Below are positions 1 to 7,137 of a stretch of 26,809 bases of DNA, piece by piece. This DNA is from a virus, in the IMG/VR virus record IMGVR_UViG_3300029319_000174, positions 9,749 through 36,557 of that record; one strand, written 5' to 3'. The position numbers and the translations under genes were made by a program. The notes beneath the pieces were generated by a model. The model was not told the origin of the DNA. It was given only the letters and a program-made list of their open reading frames with translations, and searched no databases. How positions within the stretch are numbered: position 1 is the stretch's first letter; every line of letters starts with the position of its first letter.

Positions 1-810
1 CAGGGAGGTATATCTAGCGACCCGCTTGCTCTTGGCGTTCCTGAGCACATTCCTTACTCAGAAGAAAAACAACCAATAACTCCAGTCGGAGAACAACAAA
101 CAGATACGACACTAACTGGAACTCCGAGAGGAGATGCGGGGGCACCACTTCGTCAAGATGCGGCCACACCTACTCCCGCTCCCGCATCTCCCTCACCCGC
201 TTCACCTCGATATCCCGAAATGATGGACGACAGGCAGAGAGTCGGCGTCAGGAGACCAGTCGACCCAGCAACACCCGGACTCAGCGCCGAACAACAAGCA
301 AGGGCAAGGTTTGCACAAGCACCATTAGAAGACGTCAGAGATGTGTATACTAGAAACGTGGGCGTTCTGCCGACCGCTGGTAGAAGAGTGCAAGACCCAC
401 AACCCGGAATGACACCTGCCGATTTACAGACTTATGCGAGAACTGGAATGACCACGCCTGAGTACGAGCAGGAGAGAAGGCTAAGACAGTTCCAAGAACT
501 AACGGGAGACCCGTATCAGACTAGGCTATTCGACTTCGGCAAATCCGAGAACGTAGCCAAAGTCGTAGAACTTTTGCAACTTGAAGAAGCAAGACTCGAT
601 GGAGCCGTAATGAAGCACGTACCAAATAGCGCTTTCAATTCTGATTCTGTAAATGATGTTAATCACATTTCGGACATGATGGGAATAACGCCGTTAGATG
701 TCAGAACTATACTGCACAGTCAGGGAGACTGGCACAGAATATCCAAAACCTATGGTTATGACGACATAGTCGTCAAAGTGGTGAAAGTAGCATTCGGAGG
801 GGTATTATGA
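1..810 (+). CDS. Unrecognised virion-module protein, 5' end cut by window
   Basis: The reading frame is open from the first base, so the gene starts upstream; an internal Met pair at base 220 is probably not the true start. At least 269 residues are visible. The first 70 or so are rich in Pro, Thr, Ala and Ser (for example TPAPASPSPASPRYPE), which suggests a flexible linker. The last 90 residues look folded and helical, with a possible helix-turn-helix-like stretch (HISDMMGITPLDVRTI). It ends in an ATGA overlap with the next gene and lies two genes before the large terminase. That is a usual place for a small terminase subunit, but I cannot recognise one from sequence, so the function is left open. 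Confidence 0.75.
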   Translation, partial: QGGISSDPLALGVPEHIPYSEEKQPITPVGEQQTDTTLTGTPRGDAGAPLRQDAATPTPAPASPSPASPRYPEMMDDRQRVGVRRPVDPATPGLSAEQQARARFAQAPLEDVRDVYTRNVGVLPTAGRRVQDPQPGMTPADLQTYARTGMTTPEYEQERRLRQFQELTGDPYQTRLFDFGKSENVAKVVELLQLEEARLDGAVMKHVPNSAFNSDSVNDVNHISDMMGITPLDVRTILHSQGDWHRISKTYGYDDIVVKVVKVAFGGVL

Positions 811-1430
811 GTAAGATTCTTGTTAAGAAACAGGAGATGCCGGGAATGGCTGCAACTGTAGGTGCTGGTGGACCCGGTGTCTCATTTTTGTTAGGTGCTG
901 GCGGCGCTATGGACCCAAATAGCGAAAAGTTCCAAGATATGTATGGTGAAGCGGGAAGCCCAAGTCACACAAGAGCAATGAGAATGCAAGGGCTTGGGCG
1001 TATGGGAAGATACGGATTAGCAGGATATGGGGCGTTGACATCTGCGTACAACCAAATGGCTAGTGGTGAACCCGGTCTCGGTAGCGCAGTTGGCTCAGGC
1101 GCTATGGCAGGTTATTACGGTTCATCGGGTCTTGAAGACTTTGCAGCAAGAGCAGGGCAAAGATTTGGAAGAGATTTAGATAGATACAACTATGCCGATT
1201 TTACTGAAATAGAGGACGACGAAATGGACTCTAGTGTAGCAGACCCAAGAGGTAGTGCTCCAAAGATGCTTCCCGAACCTACAGTAGCATTGAGAGAGCC
1301 GACAAATAAACCAATCAATGCAGCAATGGGTAACATCAGGAGTAATAGAACAGTCTATGATGACATTCAAAGACGATATGGTAGACCTACCACTGTATAC
1401 GATGATATACTACAGAGGTATGGACAATGA
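807..1430 (+). CDS. Gly/Ala-rich hypothetical protein with a C-terminal tandem repeat
   Basis: A 207-residue protein, start supported by a GGAGGGG Shine-Dalgarno sequence 4 bases upstream and by ATGA overlaps at both ends (with the preceding gene and with terminase). Residues 12-120 are Gly/Ala/Met-rich, with stretches such as VGAGGPGVSFLLGAGGAMD, and may be partly membrane-associating or simply flexible. Residues 125-165 are acidic. The last 26 residues hold two copies of TVYDDI--RYG with a 14-residue period. No family is recognised. Tight coupling to the terminase gene suggests a packaging or head role, but this rests on context only. Confidence 0.75.
   Translation: MSKILVKKQEMPGMAATVGAGGPGVSFLLGAGGAMDPNSEKFQDMYGEAGSPSHTRAMRMQGLGRMGRYGLAGYGALTSAYNQMASGEPGLGSAVGSGAMAGYYGSSGLEDFAARAGQRFGRDLDRYNYADFTEIEDDEMDSSVADPRGSAPKMLPEPTVALREPTNKPINAAMGNIRSNRTVYDDIQRRYGRPTTVYDDILQRYGQ
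1350..1424 (+). repeat. Two tandem copies of an 11-residue TVYDDI..RYG motif
   Basis: Residues 182-192 (TVYDDIQRRYG) and 196-206 (TVYDDILQRYG) of the upstream gene repeat with a period of 14 residues. The DNA copies differ at several synonymous sites, so the repetition is kept at the protein level. The motif sits at the extreme C terminus, which suggests a short bivalent docking peptide. Confidence 0.8.
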
Positions 1431-2905
1431 AGACGAATGAAGAAATGCAGGAGTTCATTCTCAGTACTGACAGAGAAATGTGCAAAAAGTCATTCAAGTA
1501 TTTCTTCGTAGATATTCTAGGCTTCATGTACAACCATCATCACCAGTCGTGGAAAGAGGGTCTTGAAGAATCGCAGTACTACTGCGTCAAAGCATCTCGT
1601 GACCACGGTAAATCTGTTTTCTTTATGGCTTACGCATTATGGTTAGCGGCATTCAATCCCGGAAAACACATCATGATTTTCTCTCACTCGCTTGAGCAGA
1701 CTCTTGAGCACATGAGATTCGTTCGCAATCTAATAGAGGGTAATGACGTTTTGAGACATTTGAAACCCGAAGGCAAGCCTTGGGCTAAATCTTACTTCGA
1801 GTTTTCTAATGGCAGTCGTATGATGGCGAAGTCGGTTGGTGGTGCTACTCGCGGATTCCACCCTGACGTGGTAGTCTGTGACGATATTCTTTGGGGAACG
1901 ACTGCGACTGAGTTAGCCAAAACCGCAGATTGGTTCTACGGTGTATTGCTTCCCGTTCTTCACCACAGTAGCAAATTGATGATGGTAGGTACGCCTTTCT
2001 CGTACAACGACCTGTATGCTGAACTAGAGCAGAAAGAGACTTTCAGAGTAGAGACATATCCTGCAATAAACGCCGAGGGAGAGGCTCTTTGGCCTGAAAG
2101 ATGGAACAAGGAAGCGCTAGATGAAAGAAGAATGTCCATGCCAGCGATACAGTTTACACGAGAATATCTGTGTGAGCCTATACACGATGTAGCCAGTATG
2201 TTCCCAATGGACATATTGGAAAAAGCGAGAGATACCAATCTCGTGCTTATCGATAGAGCCGAGACAAACTACAACGAGGAGGGAGAAGCAGACGGAGTCT
2301 TTGGACAGCACTTCATTGGGCATGACCCCGCTATAGCATCTGACAAGAATGCCGATTTCACCGCAATGACCGTTATGAGAATCAAACCGGATGAGGAGAA
2401 GAAAGAAATCGTCCATGTAGTACATGAGCGAGGAATGTCCTCCATGGCTCAAAAGCGCATGATGGTTATGCTGAATAACAAGTTTACTCCCGAATTGATA
2501 GAACTAGAAGGAAATAACTTCCAAAGAATGTTGGAACAAGAAATGAGAGAAATGGCATCCGATATGCCAATCAGGGTATTCATGACAACTCGAACGAGAA
2601 AAGAATCGTTATTTATGTCTCTTCTACTGGCTTTCGAGCAGGGCAATATAAAAACCCCATACGGTGACGAACGAAGCAAGAAATACACGCATCTGCTTGA
2701 ACAGGAACTCAACAGATTCGGTATGCAGAAGAATGGAAAATTGGAGAGTGTAGGTGTGCACGATGACTTGGCTATGAGTTTGGCTTTAGCGAATTGGGCA
2801 TCAAAGGAGTTCAAGGGTAGCGTTATTCTACTCGATGACTACATGCCCGGATTCGACAGTTGGTTCAAAGGTGAAAGCAGCAATAAGGGGTGGATGGTGC
2901 CGTGA
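1427..2905 (+). CDS. terL: Terminase large subunit (DNA-packaging ATPase/nuclease)
   Basis: A 492-residue protein of normal length for a large terminase, the motor that pumps DNA through the portal and cuts genome-length units. The N-terminal ATPase carries a terminase-style Walker A (SRDHGKSV, residues 57-64), Walker B with acidic pair (DVVVCDD, 147-153) and a coupling motif (MMVGTP, 185-190). The C-terminal RNase H-like nuclease shows three acidic clusters: GHDPA with D300, LIELEGNN with E361 and HDDLAMS with D446/D447. All catalytic residues expected for the family are visible, so the enzyme should be active. It overlaps the preceding gene by ATGA and has an AGAGGT site upstream. The same frame closes with TGA, and TAG codons follow before the next gene. 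Confidence 0.96.
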   Translation: MKTNEEMQEFILSTDREMCKKSFKYFFVDILGFMYNHHHQSWKEGLEESQYYCVKASRDHGKSVFFMAYALWLAAFNPGKHIMIFSHSLEQTLEHMRFVRNLIEGNDVLRHLKPEGKPWAKSYFEFSNGSRMMAKSVGGATRGFHPDVVVCDDILWGTTATELAKTADWFYGVLLPVLHHSSKLMMVGTPFSYNDLYAELEQKETFRVETYPAINAEGEALWPERWNKEALDERRMSMPAIQFTREYLCEPIHDVASMFPMDILEKARDTNLVLIDRAETNYNEEGEADGVFGQHFIGHDPAIASDKNADFTAMTVMRIKPDEEKKEIVHVVHERGMSSMAQKRMMVMLNNKFTPELIELEGNNFQRMLEQEMREMASDMPIRVFMTTRTRKESLFMSLLLAFEQGNIKTPYGDERSKKYTHLLEQELNRFGMQKNGKLESVGVHDDLAMSLALANWASKEFKGSVILLDDYMPGFDSWFKGESSNKGWMVP

Positions 2906-2935
2906 TAGAAAATACAACGACAATAGAAGAGCATA

Positions 2936-4108
2936 ATGAAAATACTACACTATGGGGCTGAAGCAATGAATAATTTTCCTACTAACGGAGACGGTTGGTT
3001 TGAATCCAACTTGGGTTATTCAGCATCTAACTTAGTAAAGAGGCTAAAGAATGCGAGAAGACACAACAAAGACGACAAAGACTTCATCGATAAAGCAATT
3101 TCAGATATTAGGTCACTAAAAGCAATGGAAATGGATGCTAGTCTCAAAATGCACGATTGGTGCATCAAATACTCTGATACAATCAGAGACATTGGAGTAA
3201 ACGACGCAGACATGAAAGCATTGCGCAAGTTTGGAGATAGTAGAAGAGTTAGTTTGCAAAGAGCGTGTCATCAGTGGCAACAAGCGGATGAGGCTCTAAA
3301 AATGCTAAATGAATACGAAGATGTTTGGGGAGACGAGCAAAAGAAAAATTGGGTAGACGCCATGCAATCTAAGCGAGATGCTAGAAAGATATGGAAAAGC
3401 ACATTGAAACAGATGGATAGACTTACCGAAAAAGAACAGAAGACATTGATGAAGTGTGCTGAAATGTTACAGGACAATGGGGAAATGACTGGAAGAACTA
3501 TCCATGAGAATCTCATGGAACGAAATCAACTACACAAAAGCATGACTGCTACAAAACTCTCAAAATTACTGTCAATGTATGGTGAGGAGATTGATGTAAT
3601 TAGCGGTAACAGCCGTGGCACATTCGTAAAAATGGACAAGACTGGTCTAATAATCAAAGACCCATGGGCCTATGCAGCAGGATTCTTGGATGCTGATGGT
3701 TACATTACCATCACAAAAAGAGGTGAACCTAGAGCGGGATTCATCGCAACGGGCAGTAGGGGTAAGATACATTGCGAGCAGTTGCAAAAAACTCTTGATT
3801 GCGGGGTATTACAACTAGACCAAAAAGTCTACAGCGATACACAAAGAAGCCAACATCGGTTACAATTTTATTCAAAAGCGGATATTTCCAAACTCCTCAA
3901 AGGTGTATTACCCTTTTTAGAAATGAAGAAAACTCAAGCGAAAGCGGTGTTAGCATTCATATCTGAAGATGATTCCTTGCGAAAGAACGAGTTGCAAAAA
4001 GTAGTGAGATACTTTAATTGGAGCGATGATACCAAGAAGGCTACCGCCCTCCTAGATGAGTGGGGCGTACAGGCTGACGACGTAACAAAGTGGGCAGAGG
4101 CGATATAA
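2936..4108 (+). CDS. LAGLIDADG-domain protein with N-terminal helical/winged-helix region
   Basis: A 390-residue protein between terminase and portal. Residues 245-345 form a LAGLIDADG homing-endonuclease-like domain: the signature AAGFLDADGYITI (247-259) carries the acidic residues needed for metal-dependent cleavage, and a beta-rich saddle follows. Only one signature is present, so an active form would be a dimer. Residues 1-165 are helical and highly charged; 168-233 resemble a winged helix (KEQKTLMKCAEMLQDNGEMT, then a basic wing). The start is uncertain: ATG 2936 has little ribosome-binding signal and ATG 2966 is an alternative. It ends by overlapping the portal start (TAATG). It may be a free-standing homing endonuclease or a domesticated DNA-binding packaging factor; the long N-terminal region favours keeping both open. 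Confidence 0.82.
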   Translation: MKILHYGAEAMNNFPTNGDGWFESNLGYSASNLVKRLKNARRHNKDDKDFIDKAISDIRSLKAMEMDASLKMHDWCIKYSDTIRDIGVNDADMKALRKFGDSRRVSLQRACHQWQQADEALKMLNEYEDVWGDEQKKNWVDAMQSKRDARKIWKSTLKQMDRLTEKEQKTLMKCAEMLQDNGEMTGRTIHENLMERNQLHKSMTATKLSKLLSMYGEEIDVISGNSRGTFVKMDKTGLIIKDPWAYAAGFLDADGYITITKRGEPRAGFIATGSRGKIHCEQLQKTLDCGVLQLDQKVYSDTQRSQHRLQFYSKADISKLLKGVLPFLEMKKTQAKAVLAFISEDDSLRKNELQKVVRYFNWSDDTKKATALLDEWGVQADDVTKWAEAI

Positions 4109-5829
4109 TGGCAGAAGATGAAAGAGGGCCAGTAGGAAGATTCCTATCCGCTTTAAGCAGACCGTTCAGAAGCAGAACAACTCCTGAACCTCAGATGCCG
4201 TTGTACACGACTGGTATTCAAGAGCCAGTGTTAGCACAGGGCATCACTCTACCTGCACTTTACGCTGTATCTCAAGAAAACTTGATTCTAAGAACAGTGC
4301 TGTCAAAACTCAGTCAAGAGATATTCAGGAGGGGTTATTATTGGGAAAAGAAGTTCCAACACAAGTGTACGCAATGCGGTGAAGAATACAATCATGAAGT
4401 AGAGCAGTGTCAATTATGCGATGCTCCTACAAGAACTCCTGACGTAAATCAACTAATTTATCCTAAGCATTTATTGGGGGAAACTAACTCTATGGAGCAA
4501 AACTTCATGCATGTTTTGTATGAAGTTGAGCGAGACTTGAATGTAGTAGACGACGCTTTCTTGATACTGGTCAAAGAATACTTCGTAGACCCTGAAACCT
4601 CAGACATACAATTCTACAGAGTAAAAGAGATAATTAGAGCAGACCCGATTTTCATGAGGATAATCTCCGATAAGAGAGGAGTTCGTGGTGGTAGATACAA
4701 GGTTTGCCCATTGCACCGTGACCAAATATCTTATCCCGGTCAAGACGACAAGTGCGAAGTTTGCGGCAACAATATGCAAGATGCGCATTACGCTAACATG
4801 GCCGGAAGCGGTAAAACCCAGTATTATCTAGAGGGTGAGGTTTTACACATCAGCAAATACAACCCATCCAAACTTTACGGTAAGAGTCCTGTTAACACTA
4901 TGTGGAGACAAGCAATGACTCTAACGGCCATGGACAATTACATGTATACCGCTTATCAGAAGCGCAGAACCCCTAAGGGTATAATTTCAGTTACTACAGA
5001 TAATTTAGAATCGATGAAATCGTTTTGGAAGTCTGTCGATGAAAAAATGGAAAGAGACCCACATTACATACCTAAGGTCGGTATAGAATCTTCCACTGGT
5101 CGTGGTGGAGTTAACTGGGTTAAGTTCATGGATACTCTTGAAGAAATGCAGTATATTGCTGTTCGCGATGAGATGAGAAATAGAATTGCAGCCTTCTATG
5201 GTGTAAGTAGCATTTTCATGGTAGACAGTGGGAAAAGCGGCGGTTTGAATAACGAGGGTATGCAAATACTGGTAACTAACAGAGCGGTAGAGTTTGGTCA
5301 GAAAGTATACACTGACGTTCTCTTCCCGCGCATGCTTAAGGAAATGGAAGTTACAGATTGGAAGATAACTCTCTATCCAAATGAAGAGGAAGATGAGATA
5401 ACACGCCTACGAAGAGATGAGATGGAAGTGAACCTAGCACAAAGAATGGCAATGTTGGGGTATAAGCCTGAACTTATGGAGCAGGGAGACAGAGATATTC
5501 GCTTCACATACAGAGAAATGACCCCTGAACAAGATGGTGCCCCTCCGATGCCTCCCGGAATGCAACCCCCAGCGGGAATGAGTCCCGGTAGCGGTGGAGC
5601 GATGGGTGCACAAATGGGTGCAGTACCGCCCGGAATGATGCCACCATCGCAACCCGGAGGAGAGGGAATGGGCATTAGAACACCAAGAGGACCAGCCTCT
5701 CCGCAGAGTAGAACATCATTCGGTTCAGGCTCTCCAGTATCTTCGGTACAACAGAGAGGGCCACAGAACTCATTAGCGCAGGATAATAGTCGTGCATTGA
5801 TGAACGCAAGACGGTTAAGAGGCGCATGA
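4108..5829 (+). CDS. Portal protein with two zinc-knuckle insertions
   Basis: A 573-residue portal, the dodecameric ring at the capsid vertex through which DNA enters and leaves. Portal features include the wing/stem region LHISKYNPSKLYGKSP (246-261), a helix-rich stem MDNYMYTAYQKRRTPKG (275-291) and the crown-side segment RDEMRNRIAAFYGVSS (353-368) followed by a Asn/Gly-rich loop. Unusually, two cysteine clusters lie in the N-terminal half: C87/C90 with C101/C104, and C200/H203 with C216/C219. Residues 475-525 are Pro/Met/Gly-rich. The start is set at ATG 4108, which has AGAGG seven bases upstream and a TAATG overlap; an in-frame GTG at 4090 would add six residues and has no better site. Strongly supported by its position two genes after terminase. 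Confidence 0.92.
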   Translation: MAEDERGPVGRFLSALSRPFRSRTTPEPQMPLYTTGIQEPVLAQGITLPALYAVSQENLILRTVLSKLSQEIFRRGYYWEKKFQHKCTQCGEEYNHEVEQCQLCDAPTRTPDVNQLIYPKHLLGETNSMEQNFMHVLYEVERDLNVVDDAFLILVKEYFVDPETSDIQFYRVKEIIRADPIFMRIISDKRGVRGGRYKVCPLHRDQISYPGQDDKCEVCGNNMQDAHYANMAGSGKTQYYLEGEVLHISKYNPSKLYGKSPVNTMWRQAMTLTAMDNYMYTAYQKRRTPKGIISVTTDNLESMKSFWKSVDEKMERDPHYIPKVGIESSTGRGGVNWVKFMDTLEEMQYIAVRDEMRNRIAAFYGVSSIFMVDSGKSGGLNNEGMQILVTNRAVEFGQKVYTDVLFPRMLKEMEVTDWKITLYPNEEEDEITRLRRDEMEVNLAQRMAMLGYKPELMEQGDRDIRFTYREMTPEQDGAPPMPPGMQPPAGMSPGSGGAMGAQMGAVPPGMMPPSQPGGEGMGIRTPRGPASPQSRTSFGSGSPVSSVQQRGPQNSLAQDNSRALMNARRLRGA

Positions 5830-5870
5830 TTAAAGAAGTGAGGCGGCTTCGCAACAGGTAAGTGACGACC

Positions 5871-6230
5871 ATGGACTTAATCAAAATGCACCCTATGGCG
5901 AGAAAAATGAACGCCCACAATGAGGGTTTGAACAAGGCAATAGAAGACGGAAATGCAGATGAGGCAAGGCTACACTTAACCGAGATTCTAAAATATGCAA
6001 CCACTCTTGAAGATGATTTGGTTATCGCGATTAAGAAATCCGACGATTACAATGGTGTGATAACTCCTGATAACGGCTGGCAACAGCAAAGCCCAGTTAT
6101 CAAATACAACGAAACGGGGGCAAACTTCGACCCAAGTATGAGAGACAGGCAACTTCCCGGAACAATCATGTCAGCAAGAACCAACCCCTCAATGAAAAAG
6201 GCTCGCGGTACTTTCGGACGCAAGGTTTGA
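5871..6230 (+). CDS. Small hypothetical protein after portal
   Basis: A 119-residue protein, helical and charged in its first 65 residues (MDLIKMHPMARKMNAHNEGL then acidic helices), with a basic, Gly/Pro-containing C terminus (MKKARGTFGRKV). The chosen ATG has GTGA five bases upstream, matching the GTGA-type sites used elsewhere here. An in-frame GTG at 5862 would add three residues but would itself be the ribosome-binding site. No family is recognised. It is one of four small genes between portal and the giant gene, so a head-assembly or internal-head role is plausible but unproven. Confidence 0.75.
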   Translation: MDLIKMHPMARKMNAHNEGLNKAIEDGNADEARLHLTEILKYATTLEDDLVIAIKKSDDYNGVITPDNGWQQQSPVIKYNETGANFDPSMRDRQLPGTIMSARTNPSMKKARGTFGRKV

Positions 6231-6239
6231 GGGAATAAT

Positions 6240-6581
6240 ATGGAAGACAGGGATGCAGGTAAATTGATGAGCACGCTCATCTCAAAGATGGAGACAATGG
6301 ATACTGACATGCAACTGCTTAAAGCCGAAAACGCATCTTTGAGAAGACTCATTGAAAATCCAAATAACCTACTTAGAAAAGCAGGTTTTGTACCATACGG
6401 TACCCCATTATCTGAAGATGTTAGTAGCGACGCCTTCCGTGCAGACATGGATACGACCATACTCAAAGGTGGAGATGGAGATAACCTAGACAAGTTCAGT
6501 AATGAGCAGATTCATGAGATGAGTTGGGAAGAAATCCACGACATGGCATCTCAACACAAAGAAGTAAAGGAGATGTACTAA
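6240..6581 (+). CDS. Coiled-coil protein sharing a C-terminal WEEIH motif with the protease-scaffold
   Basis: A 113-residue protein with GAGGG upstream of its ATG. Residues 8-40 form a predicted coiled coil (LMSTLISKMETMDTDMQLLK, then LRRLI). The middle is acidic. Near the C terminus, residues 93-104 read EMSWEEIHDMAS, which closely matches NMTWEEVHNLAS at the end of the protease-scaffold fusion at 12643-14010. A shared terminal peptide on two head proteins suggests both dock on the same partner, perhaps the capsid protein or portal during assembly. The protein could be a separate scaffold or a cargo protein; the motif match is seen in the sequence, the role is inference. Stop and next start overlap (TAATG). 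Confidence 0.82.
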   Translation: MEDRDAGKLMSTLISKMETMDTDMQLLKAENASLRRLIENPNNLLRKAGFVPYGTPLSEDVSSDAFRADMDTTILKGGDGDNLDKFSNEQIHEMSWEEIHDMASQHKEVKEMY

Positions 6582-6991
6582 TGAGACCAAGATATACACC
6601 CGCATCGAACGAAGCCTATGAAATGCTTAGGAAAGCACAAGAAGTTGAAGAAAGAATAGATTTGCTACAGAAGAAAGCAAACATGTGTCCTACATGTGGA
6701 GAAGAACTAAACAAATCAAATTGTATTAAGGCTGGTTGTGGAACACACAAAGCAGACGTTCAGAAAGGAGAACATCACAAAGAAACTACGTTTGACACTC
6801 GTCCCGGCAACGTGCAATTCATGTCTGAGTCAGGCGGTCAAACTTTCAATGCTCAATATCAGACGAATCAATCACTACTAGATTCTGATGATGTTGCAAA
6901 CAAAGGAGCATCTTCATCCTCAGTAGATATGGATATGGAATCCTCAATGAGAAACCCACATGACAACATAAACAGGCTTGTGGAGGGATAG
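6581..6991 (+). CDS. Small zinc-knuckle protein
   Basis: A 136-residue protein. The start at ATG 6581 has AGGAGA seven bases upstream and overlaps the previous stop (TAATG); a longer reading from 6524 would run through the preceding gene and is not favoured. Residues 8-33 are helical; then CPTC (36-39) and C48/C53 with nearby His make a likely zinc site. The C-terminal half is Ser/Asp/Asn-rich and looks disordered (for example GASSSSVDMDMESSMR). No enzyme family is recognised. It belongs to a group of CxxC proteins in this module and may be a structural or DNA-contacting head protein. Confidence 0.8.
   Translation: MRPRYTPASNEAYEMLRKAQEVEERIDLLQKKANMCPTCGEELNKSNCIKAGCGTHKADVQKGEHHKETTFDTRPGNVQFMSESGGQTFNAQYQTNQSLLDSDDVANKGASSSSVDMDMESSMRNPHDNINRLVEG
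6982..6986 (+). promoter_or_regulatory. Ribosome-binding site that supports a TTG start at 6994
   Basis: GGAGG lies seven bases before TTG 6994. It is the main evidence that the short frame at 6994-7137 is translated. Confidence 0.6.
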
Positions 6992-6993
6992 GC

Positions 6994-7137
6994 TTGGGTA
7001 AAGTCAGAGTTCAAAAAGGCGTAGCAAACATGGCACCTTGCTCAACTTGTGGTGCAGATATACACAGTATGTGTAATATGCACAAAGGTATGCCAGTTGC
7101 TAACTGCCCCAGTTACGTGTCGGCGATGAGGGGATGA
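6994..7137 (+). CDS. 47-residue CxxC mini-protein with TTG start
   Basis: A short frame filling what would otherwise be a 140-base gap. It begins with TTG at 6994, two bases after the previous stop, with GGAGG well placed upstream. It ends at TGA 7137, overlapping the next ATG as ATGA. The product carries C16, C19, C27 and C38 with His24 and His30 (APCSTCGADIHSMCNMHKG), a probable zinc knuckle related in style to the preceding protein. Its overlap, ribosome-binding site and cysteine spacing together make a chance frame unlikely. Function unknown. Confidence 0.72.
   Translation: MGKVRVQKGVANMAPCSTCGADIHSMCNMHKGMPVANCPSYVSAMRG

Noticed and set aside
220-810. Homology of the first gene to small terminase
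   Set aside because: A helix-turn-helix-like stretch and position are suggestive, but no recognisable family pattern; left as unknown.
2117-2452. Long open frames on the minus strand opposite terminase and other genes
   Set aside because: They lie inside well-supported + strand genes, lack ribosome-binding sites and show low-complexity Ser/Leu/Phe-rich composition typical of complement frames.
4090-4107. GTG at 4090 as the portal start
   Set aside because: ATG 4108 has better-placed AGAGG and the same TAATG overlap used by other genes here.
6392-6405. Short inverted repeat GTACC...GGTAC
   Set aside because: Only five base pairs, inside a coding region, no sign of function.
6524-6580. Upstream extension of the zinc-knuckle gene at 6581
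   Set aside because: It would overlap the preceding gene's conserved WEEIH tail by 57 bases and bypass a good AGGAGA-ATG start.
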